Origin: an uncultured Bacteroidales bacterium
GTDB taxonomy: Bacteria; Bacteroidota; Bacteroidia; Bacteroidales; Bacteroidaceae
Assembly: GCA_902783615.1 (NCBI GenBank)
Contig: CACZRQ010000182.1
Location: 1 to 5,226, forward strand
Length of the DNA: 5,226 nt
Direction: 5' to 3'
Part shown: in pieces, positions 1 through 4,852 of the stretch
Layout of the letters: every line of letters starts with the position of its first letter
Position numbering within the stretch: position 1 is the first letter of the stretch
Program-made: the position numbers and the translations under genes
The notes under the pieces: model-generated
Told to the model about the DNA's origin: nothing
The model's input: only the letters and a program-made list of their open reading frames with translations
Databases searched by the model: none

Positions 1-158
1 TAGCTGATGACAGACAAGCTGTCATGGATGCGGTTCAGCCGTACCACTCCCCCATCCCACGAGAATGATTCTGGGGATGACGGATGGCAAGCACCCAAGC
101 AAATTGACACAGTTATGGCAAATAAGCAAAAATAATATGACTTAGGACATTTTTCCAC
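1..158 (-). CDS. Probable lipoprotein, N-terminal part only (runs off left edge)
   Basis: An open minus-strand frame runs from a GTG codon at 158-156 to the window edge, giving 52 residues. The start reads like a lipoprotein signal peptide: Lys3 and Lys6, a hydrophobic stretch at about residues 8-20 (YYFCLFAITVSIC), then the lipobox L21-G22-A23-C24 with Cys24 as the lipidation site. Ser/Pro-rich residues and an ordinary-looking segment (VVRLNRIHDSLSVIS) follow. If real, the protein would be exported and membrane-anchored; its function cannot be told. No in-frame ATG lies between the upstream stop (170-168) and the lipobox, so the GTG start is inferred. A TAACTTTG promoter box (170-163) ends only a few bases before it, implying a very short or absent leader. 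A 21-codon open frame on the plus strand (3-68) is the competing reading, but it has no recognisable features. Confidence 0.42.
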   Translation of the reverse strand, partial: MEKCPKSYYFCLFAITVSICLGACHPSSPESFSWDGGVVRLNRIHDSLSVIS

Positions 159-162
159 ACTG

Positions 163-170
163 CAAAGTTA
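163..170 (-). promoter_or_regulatory. Bacteroidota-type -7 box (TAACTTTG), minus strand
   Basis: The minus strand reads TAACTTTGCA, an exact match to the Bacteroidota primary sigma -7 consensus TAnnTTTG. It points toward the candidate lipoprotein gene at the left edge. I see no good -33 TTG or TTTG at the usual 19-21 bp spacing. The predicted transcription start falls about at the GTG codon, so either the message is nearly leaderless or this box is not the real promoter. Confidence 0.4.
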
Positions 171-192
171 ACAATAATATGGATTAATTTAG

Positions 193-200
193 TATCTTTG
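193..200 (+). promoter_or_regulatory. Bacteroidota-type -7 box (TATCTTTG) for the cls-thyA-folA block
   Basis: TATCTTTGCA matches the Bacteroidota -7 consensus TAnnTTTG and lies 21 bp before the ATG at 222. This leaves a 5' leader of roughly 15-19 nt with no Shine-Dalgarno sequence, which is common in this phylum. The -33 region, around GTTAACA (167-173), is only a weak match. It is the only strong promoter candidate I see before the three plus-strand genes. Confidence 0.65.
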
Positions 201-221
201 CATCGCCAAAGCGTTTAAAGC

Positions 222-1574
222 ATGAAGATTTCAAAGTCTATTAATATAAATAAGGTGTGGCTATGCTGCCTGACAGGCTTATGCTTGGTTGTTCAACCTT
301 GTCTGGCTCAAAAGCAGATGACCCGAAGTGAGGCTACACTTCGTGCTTATCTGCAGGAGAGGAACATTGATGTGACCCAGCACAACAACCTGAAACTGTT
401 CTTCAGCGGACATGACAAGTTCGATGACCTGTTCAGTCACGTCAATCAGGCTCAGCAGACCATTCACATGGAATACTTCAACTTCCGCAACGACTCCATA
501 GCTGGACTGACTTTCGAACTGTTGGGAAAGAAAGCGCAAGAGGGAGTGACAGTCAGAGCAATGTATGACGCTTTTGGCAACTCGTCGAACAACCAGCCGC
601 TGAAAAAGGTACATACTAAAGCCATCAGGGCTACGGGCGTGGATTTGGTGGAGTTTGACCCCATCCGTTTCCCATGGGTGAACCATATTGTGCCTCGCGA
701 CCATCGCAAGATTGTGGTGATTGATGGCAAGACCGGTTATACAGGTGGCATGAACATTGCCGACTACTATGTGGTGGGATTGGAAGAGATTGGCGAATGG
801 CATGACATTCACATGCGACTGGAAGGCCCTGTGGTGGGAAAGCTGCAGGATATCTTCCTGAAGATGTGGAACAAAGAAACGAAGCAGCAAGTGCTTGGCG
901 AACAGCGCAGGCAGGTGATGGATATGACGGCAGAAAGGACGCCTAACCCAGACCAGCCCGAGAGTGAGGTGGCTCGACAGACGCTTGATGAACGCATTGA
1001 GCTGGTGGGCAAGCGTACACATGAAGATGTGGACATTGCCATTGTAGATCGATCGCCTGGAAAGACATCGGATGCCATCAGGAGGGTGTATATCAAGGCT
1101 TTGGATAGTGCTGAAGATCATATACAGATTGTGAATCCTTACTTTGTACCAACAAATGGTGTGAGAAGGGCTATCAAGCGGGCACTGAAACGAGGTGTAG
1201 AGGTGGAGATCATGATCCCTGCAAAGTCGGATATCGGTTTCACTCCCGAGACAGGTGAGCTGGTGGCTTACCGACTGATGAAGAAAGGGGCAAAGGTGTA
1301 TCTGTTCGATGGTGGATTCCATCATTCGAAGGTGATGATGGTTGACAGCACTTACTGTACTGTGGGCACAGCCAACTTAGACAGTCGCAGTTTGCGCTAT
1401 GACTATGAGACCAATGCGTTTATCTTCGATGAGGGTACTACCGATGAGCTGGGTACGATGTTTGAGCGCGATAAGCGAAACAGTCATCCGTTAGATAGGG
1501 AGTATTGGAAGAAACGCAGCAAATGGAAGAAGTTTGTGGGATGGTTTGGCAATTTGCTCACGCCATTCCTGTGA
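222..1574 (+). CDS. cls: Exported phospholipase D superfamily protein, cardiolipin synthase type
   Basis: This 450-residue protein has two complete HKD catalytic motifs. The first is H161-x-K163-x4-D168 followed by G175-G176-M-N178; the second is H368-x-K370-x4-D375 followed by G382-T-x-N385. Paired HKD motifs define the phospholipase D fold. Cardiolipin synthases of this type join two phosphatidylglycerol molecules, releasing glycerol. The basic, aromatic C-terminus (about 428-450, ending LLTPFL) resembles bacterial Cls tails and argues against a nuclease. Instead of the two N-terminal transmembrane helices of E. coli ClsA, it has one hydrophobic segment (about 12-29) that looks like a cleavable Sec signal: CLA29 followed by Gln30. 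It would then act in the periplasm or at the outer face of the inner membrane. The start follows a clear promoter box by 21 bp and gives a basic N-terminus. thyA begins 45 bp downstream. Another phosphatidyl-transfer or hydrolysis activity remains possible. Confidence 0.85.
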   Translation: MKISKSININKVWLCCLTGLCLVVQPCLAQKQMTRSEATLRAYLQERNIDVTQHNNLKLFFSGHDKFDDLFSHVNQAQQTIHMEYFNFRNDSIAGLTFELLGKKAQEGVTVRAMYDAFGNSSNNQPLKKVHTKAIRATGVDLVEFDPIRFPWVNHIVPRDHRKIVVIDGKTGYTGGMNIADYYVVGLEEIGEWHDIHMRLEGPVVGKLQDIFLKMWNKETKQQVLGEQRRQVMDMTAERTPNPDQPESEVARQTLDERIELVGKRTHEDVDIAIVDRSPGKTSDAIRRVYIKALDSAEDHIQIVNPYFVPTNGVRRAIKRALKRGVEVEIMIPAKSDIGFTPETGELVAYRLMKKGAKVYLFDGGFHHSKVMMVDSTYCTVGTANLDSRSLRYDYETNAFIFDEGTTDELGTMFERDKRNSHPLDREYWKKRSKWKKFVGWFGNLLTPFL

Positions 1575-1616
1575 GAATGGAAAATTAAGAATGAAGAATG
1601 AATAATGGAGAATTGA
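1575..1616 (+). repeat. Degenerate 7-bp tandem repeat, six units, between cls and thyA
   Basis: Nearly the whole intergenic spacer divides into consecutive heptamers from the base after the cls stop: GAATGGA, AAATTAA, GAATGAA, GAATGAA, TAATGGA, GAATTGA. Units three and four are identical; the others differ by one to three bases. The array is purine-rich and contains no C. The junction of units five and six creates GGAG at 1607-1610, nine bases before the thyA ATG and the only ribosome-binding-site candidate there. Short A/G-rich arrays of this kind are, from memory, common between genes in Bacteroidales. Confidence 0.6.
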
Positions 1617-1619
1617 AAT

Positions 1620-2414
1620 ATGAAGCAGTATTTGGATTTGTTGAAGAGAGTGAAGGCGGAAGGCGTGGAGAAAAGCGACCGCACGGGCACTGGCACCATC
1701 AGTATTTTCGGACATCAGATGAGATTTCATTTGGATGAAGGATTTCCGTTGCTGACTACCAAGAAGTTGCACCTGAAGTCGATTATCTACGAGCTGCTGT
1801 GGTTCTTGAAAGGAGATACGAATGTGCATTTCCTGCAAGAGAATGGGGTGCGCATTTGGAATGAGTGGGCTGATGCCAATGGCAACTTAGGACCTGTGTA
1901 TGGACACCAATGGCGCTCATGGGAAACGACTGACGGAAAGGTGGTTGACCAGATTAGCGAGGTGGTGGAAACCATCAAGAACAACCCAGATTCCCGCCGC
2001 ATCATGGTTTGCTCATGGAACGTGGGCGACCTACCTCATATGGCTCTCCCCCCCTGCCACTGTCTGTTTCAGTTTTATGTAGCCAATGGCACACTGAGTC
2101 TGCAGCTGTATCAGCGCAGTGCCGACATATTCTTAGGTGTTCCCTTCAACATTGCCTCGTATGCCCTGTTGCTGCAGATGATGGCACAGGTGACGGGACT
2201 GAAAGCCGGTGATTTCGTACACACCTTTGGCGATGCGCACATCTACCTGAACCATCTGGAGCAAGTGGACTTGCAGTTGACACGTGAGCCAAGACCACTG
2301 CCCAAGATGCACATCAATCCAGACGTGAAGAGTATCTTCGACTTCAAGTACGAGGATTTTGAACTGACTGACTATAACCCCTGGCCTCATATTGCCGGAA
2401 AAGTATCTGTATGA
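1620..2414 (+). CDS. thyA: Thymidylate synthase
   Basis: ThyA converts dUMP and 5,10-methylene-tetrahydrofolate to dTMP and dihydrofolate in the cytoplasm. The protein has 264 residues, the same length as E. coli ThyA, and known catalytic and binding residues fall at the same numbers: Arg21, Glu58, Arg126-Arg127, the nucleophile Cys146 in PPCHC, Arg166 and Asp169 in YQRSADI, Asn177, and His207 and Tyr209 in DAHIY. The start is supported by this collinearity and by GGAG at 1607-1610. Its stop overlaps the start of folA by 4 bp, so the two are almost certainly translated from one message; folA recycles its dihydrofolate product. No separate promoter is evident, so transcription probably comes from upstream of cls. 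The codons just before Cys146 contain seven consecutive C bases (2048-2054). The gene looks intact. Confidence 0.98.
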   Translation: MKQYLDLLKRVKAEGVEKSDRTGTGTISIFGHQMRFHLDEGFPLLTTKKLHLKSIIYELLWFLKGDTNVHFLQENGVRIWNEWADANGNLGPVYGHQWRSWETTDGKVVDQISEVVETIKNNPDSRRIMVCSWNVGDLPHMALPPCHCLFQFYVANGTLSLQLYQRSADIFLGVPFNIASYALLLQMMAQVTGLKAGDFVHTFGDAHIYLNHLEQVDLQLTREPRPLPKMHINPDVKSIFDFKYEDFELTDYNPWPHIAGKVSV

Positions 2415-2905
2415 CCATGATTGCCATTATTGCTGCCATAGACAAGAACAACGCACTGGGTTTCAAGAACAAGTTGCTGTTCTACCTGCCTGATGACCTG
2501 AAGCGTTTCAAGGCACTGACCACCGGACATACCGTGGTGATGGGGCGCAAGACATTCGACTCATTGCCTAAGGGAGCTTTGCCCAATCGCAGGAACATTG
2601 TGTTGAGCCGTAGTACCCAATTAGTTTTGACTGGTGCTGAGGTGTATCCATCTTTAGAAGAGGCCTTGAAGCATTGTGCTGAAGATGAAGAGGTGTTCAT
2701 CATGGGTGGTGCCAGCGTCTATCGCCAGGCCATGCCCTTGGCCGACAAACTGTTCATGACAGAGATTGATGCTGAGGCTGCAGAGGCTGATGTCTATTTC
2801 CCAGCAATCGATCCTGAGATATGGCACGAAAAGAAAAGAGATGTCCATCGTGCAGACGACAGACATCCCTGTGATTTTGCTTTCGTGGATTACGAAAAGC
2901 AGTAG
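2411..2905 (+). CDS. folA: Dihydrofolate reductase
   Basis: FolA reduces dihydrofolate to tetrahydrofolate with NADPH and is the usual target of trimethoprim. The protein has 164 residues. Family signatures appear in order: the N-terminal strand IAIIAAID, the substrate loop around LPDDL with the catalytic acid Asp29 (E. coli Asp27), MGRKTF at 44-49, the folate-glutamate-binding Arg60 in LPNRRN, the NADPH-binding Gly-Gly at 99-100, and Thr117 in MTEID. The nearly invariant Trp of the active site (E. coli Trp22) is replaced by Phe24, and Tyr25 follows. The ATG at 2411 overlaps the thyA stop (ATGA). A second ATG at 2417 gives MIAIIAAI and puts the catalytic Asp at residue 27 as in E. coli, so it could be the true start. 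A GGAA at 2397-2400 fits 2411 better. The stop lies 6 bp from that of the convergent regulator gene. Confidence 0.96.
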   Translation: MTMIAIIAAIDKNNALGFKNKLLFYLPDDLKRFKALTTGHTVVMGRKTFDSLPKGALPNRRNIVLSRSTQLVLTGAEVYPSLEEALKHCAEDEEVFIMGGASVYRQAMPLADKLFMTEIDAEAAEADVYFPAIDPEIWHEKKRDVHRADDRHPCDFAFVDYEKQ

Positions 2906-2911
2906 CTATTA

Positions 2912-3388
2912 TTACACCTCACCAGTGATAACCTCAACAGGCAGCTGTCGCTTGATAGCCTCATTGAAAGAAATCAGGGTTTCAGTGCGGGCCAGGTTCA
3001 AAGGTTGCAGCTTATCGTGGATAATGCTCAACAGATGATGATTGTTGCGGGCATAGATTTTGATAAACATGTCGTACTGACCTGTTGTATAATGACATTC
3101 AACCACTTCAGGAATCTTCTTCAAAGCTTCCGTTACATCCTCGAATGAAGATGGGTCTTTCAGGTATAGGCCAATATACGCACAAGTTTCGAATCCCACG
3201 CTTTCGGGATCTACAATAAACTGAGAGCCTTTCAATACACCAACAGAAGAAAGTTTCTGTACTCTTTGATGGATAGCTGCTCCGGAAACGTTACATGCCC
3301 TGGCTACTTCCAGAAAAGGAACGCGGGCATCAGCCGCGATCATATTCAGGATCTTTTTGTCAAGGGCGTCTAATTGATGATGTGCCAT
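2912..3388 (-). CDS. Lrp/AsnC-family transcriptional regulator
   Basis: This 158-residue protein has the two-part Lrp/AsnC layout. Residues about 6-66 form the winged helix-turn-helix, beginning LDALDKKILNMIAADARVPF, with the recognition helix around SGAAIHQRVQKL. Residues about 68-150 form the RAM effector-binding and oligomerisation domain, including TTGQYDMFIKI (101-111) and TETLISF (135-141). Members bind DNA as dimers to octamers and sense amino acids or related small molecules; the ligand here cannot be told. The ATG at 3388 is close to the family's usual start and has no Shine-Dalgarno sequence. It is transcribed away from the M64 peptidase gene, with which it shares overlapping promoter DNA, so self-control and control of the peptidase are the natural hypothesis. 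It converges on folA with 6 bp between stops and no visible terminator. Confidence 0.93.
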   Translation of the reverse strand: MAHHQLDALDKKILNMIAADARVPFLEVARACNVSGAAIHQRVQKLSSVGVLKGSQFIVDPESVGFETCAYIGLYLKDPSSFEDVTEALKKIPEVVECHYTTGQYDMFIKIYARNNHHLLSIIHDKLQPLNLARTETLISFNEAIKRQLPVEVITGEV

Positions 3389-3402
3389 TTTTTGTTACAA
3401 AT

Positions 3403-3416
3403 TATTAGTATTAATA
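3403..3416. promoter_or_regulatory. AT-rich dyad in the regulator's leader, possible operator
   Basis: TATTA-GTAT-TAATA forms 5-bp inverted arms around a 4-bp centre, between the regulator's predicted transcription start and its ATG. Lrp-family sites are typically AT-rich imperfect dyads, and these regulators often repress themselves, so this is a candidate operator. In sequence this AT-rich, such a dyad can easily arise by chance. Confidence 0.2.
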
Positions 3417-3424
3417 GTTATTTA

Positions 3425-3456
3425 TTGGCAAAGGTAAATATAATTGACTAAATTTG
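3425..3456 (+). promoter_or_regulatory. Bacteroidota-type promoter for the M64 peptidase gene
   Basis: A -33 TTG at 3425-3427 and a -7 box TAAATTTG at 3449-3456 are separated by 21 bp, matching the Bacteroidota arrangement. Transcription would start a few bases after 3456, about 20-25 nt before the ATG at 3484. The -33 part lies next to the -7 box of the opposing regulator promoter, so the two probably compete for polymerase. Confidence 0.6.
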
Positions 3457-3459
3457 CAA
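3429..3459 (-). promoter_or_regulatory. Bacteroidota-type promoter for the Lrp/AsnC regulator gene
   Basis: On the minus strand a TTG at 3459-3457 is followed after 20 bp by TACCTTTG at 3436-3429, a good match to the -33/-7 consensus. It leaves an AT-rich leader of about 35-40 nt before the ATG at 3388. It overlaps the plus-strand peptidase promoter almost completely. Confidence 0.6.
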
Positions 3460-3483
3460 GCAGAATTTAAAATAAAAGATAAT

Positions 3484-4752
3484 ATGAAGAAAATGTTTGT
3501 CGCCGTATGGCTTTTATTGGCTGCCTCGGCCATGCAGGCGCAAAAATTCGAAGATTATTTCACCGATCGTACACTTCGGGTGGATTATGTCTTCACGGGA
3601 AATGACCATGAGCAGCAGATAGCTTTCGACGAATTGTCGGCTTATCCAGGGTGGGCTGGCCGCAGGAAACATTTGTCGGAAATGCCATTAGAGAGTCAAG
3701 GACAGATCGTGATGCGCAATAAGGCTACGGGGCAAACGATCTATGCCACTTCCTTCTCGTCGCTCTTCCAGGAATGGACAGCTACCGACGAAGCGAAAGA
3801 AGTGACAAAGAGTTTCGAGAACTGTTTCCAGTTGCCTTTCCCTAAAGAACCAGCCGAGGTGGAGATTACCCTGATGAATTTTCGCCATGAGGTGACGGCC
3901 AAACTGATACACACGGTAGATCCTACCGACATTCTGATTCGCCAGAAAGGTAGGGAACATGTGAACCCCCATCGCTATATGGTAAAAAACGGATCGCCTG
4001 AAGAGTGCATCGACATTGCCATCCTGGCTGAGGGTTACAAAGCTGAGGAAATGGAACTGTTTTACGAAGATGCAGCCAAGGTGAGCGAGTTTCTGTATAG
4101 CTATGAGCCGTTTAAGTCGCTGCAACACAAATTCAATTTCGTGGCTGTGGCCAGTGAATCGATTGACAGTGGTGTAAGTGTGCCGAAGCGTGATGAATGG
4201 AAGCAGACACCTTTCAGCTCGAACTACAGCACATTCTATTCTGACCGTTACCTGACCACATCCAGACTGAAAGCGGTGCATGATGCTTTGGCAGGCATTC
4301 CCTACGAACACATCATCGTATTGGCAAACACAGACGAATATGGTGGAGGAGGCATTTACAACTCACTGATGCTGACAGCTGCCCATCACAGTACATTCCG
4401 CCCTGTGGTGGTGCATGAGTTTGGACATAGTTTTGCAGGATTGGCAGACGAGTATTTCTATGACGACGATGTAATGTCGGGCAGTTATCCCCTTGACATT
4501 GAACCATGGGAACAGAACATCACCACATTGGTGGATTTTGAAAGCAAGTGGAAAGACATGCTGAAGAAAGGAACCCCTATCCCAACCGTTAACCAGGACA
4601 CTGCTGTTGGTGTGTTTGAAGGAGGAGGTTATTCTTCAAAGGGTGTTTATCGTCCGGCTTTCGATTGCCGCATGCGGACGAATAGCAGTCCTGAGTTCTG
4701 TCCTGTGTGTGACAGGGCGATACGACGAATCGTAGCTTTCTATACGGAATAA
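3484..4752 (+). CDS. Secreted M64-family zinc metallopeptidase (IgA-peptidase-like)
   Basis: This 422-residue protein carries HEFGHSFAGLADEYF at 311-325. This is the HExxH zinc site of peptidase family M64, with His311 and His315 as ligands, Glu312 as the catalytic base and Asp322 as the probable third ligand. The founding member of M64 cleaves IgA; structures exist for Bacteroides homologues whose substrates are unknown, so the substrate here is open. Residues 1-19 are a signal peptide (two Lys, then a hydrophobic core) with cleavage after MQA19, leaving Gln20. About 21-165 would be the M64 N-terminal beta domain and about 170-422 the catalytic domain. The C-terminal CRMRTN (395-400) and FCPVC (405-409) may supply a Met-turn and disulfides. 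A TTG at 3454 in the same frame is rejected as the start because it lies inside the promoter -7 box. Terminator hairpins follow 8 bp after the stop. Confidence 0.9.
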   Translation: MKKMFVAVWLLLAASAMQAQKFEDYFTDRTLRVDYVFTGNDHEQQIAFDELSAYPGWAGRRKHLSEMPLESQGQIVMRNKATGQTIYATSFSSLFQEWTATDEAKEVTKSFENCFQLPFPKEPAEVEITLMNFRHEVTAKLIHTVDPTDILIRQKGREHVNPHRYMVKNGSPEECIDIAILAEGYKAEEMELFYEDAAKVSEFLYSYEPFKSLQHKFNFVAVASESIDSGVSVPKRDEWKQTPFSSNYSTFYSDRYLTTSRLKAVHDALAGIPYEHIIVLANTDEYGGGGIYNSLMLTAAHHSTFRPVVVHEFGHSFAGLADEYFYDDDVMSGSYPLDIEPWEQNITTLVDFESKWKDMLKKGTPIPTVNQDTAVGVFEGGGYSSKGVYRPAFDCRMRTNSSPEFCPVCDRAIRRIVAFYTE

Positions 4753-4759
4753 GAAAGAA

Positions 4760-4782
4760 TATCCCCGCCGCTGGCGGGGATA
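4760..4782 (+). terminator. GC-rich hairpin terminator after the M64 peptidase gene
   Basis: A perfect 10-bp stem (4760-4769 with 4773-4782) closes a GCT loop; its core is CCCCGCC/GGCGGGG. It begins 8 bp after the peptidase stop. The tail AATTATTAG is only moderately T-rich, so termination may rely partly on the second hairpin downstream. Confidence 0.7.
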
Positions 4783-4797
4783 ATTATTAGCGGCTAC

Positions 4798-4832
4798 AAA
4801 AAAAAATACCCCCGCCAACGGCGGGGATATTT
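4798..4832 (-). terminator. Rho-independent terminator for exbD, probably bidirectional
   Basis: The stem pairs 4810-4816 (CCCCGCC) with 4820-4826 (GGCGGGG) around an AAC loop. It extends through one mismatch by five A-T pairs (4804-4808 with 4828-4832). Read on the minus strand, the GC stem is followed by a run of nine T (4806-4798), a textbook terminator for the leftward exbD gene. On the plus strand the tail ATATTTCTAATTAT is also T-rich, so it can back up the first hairpin. Confidence 0.85.
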
Positions 4833-4852
4833 CTAATTATACTTCTTAACTA

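Noticed and set aside
3..68. Plus-strand open frame ending at TGA 66-68 that could be the tail of an upstream gene
   Set aside because: It is only 21 codons with no recognisable motif, and it overlaps the minus-strand frame that has a signal peptide and promoter box. It remains the main alternative for this segment.
7..79. Hairpins at 7-25 (ATGACAG/CTGTCAT) and 53-79 (CATCCC/GGGATG with bulges), considered as a terminator or structured RNA
   Set aside because: Neither has a T tail, and I could not match the segment to a tRNA, tmRNA or riboswitch pattern. Both lie inside the likely lipoprotein coding region.
279..1325. Long minus-strand open frame inside cls (348 residues)
   Set aside because: It is antisense to a gene with two intact HKD motifs, its protein is rich in His, Ser and Leu without a recognisable domain, and it has no promoter. 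It is a reading-frame shadow.
2766..3038. Plus-strand open frame of 90 residues across the folA-regulator junction
   Set aside because: It overlaps folA in another frame and runs antisense into the regulator, with no promoter or motif; both real genes have strong family support.
3454..3483. TTG at 3454 as the start of the M64 peptidase
   Set aside because: It lies within the -7 promoter box, upstream of the predicted transcription start, and would place a charged segment before an otherwise standard signal peptide. ATG 3484 is preferred.
3688..4311. Minus-strand open frame of 207 residues opposite the M64 gene
   Set aside because: It is antisense to a clearly conserved peptidase and shows no domain or start signals of its own.
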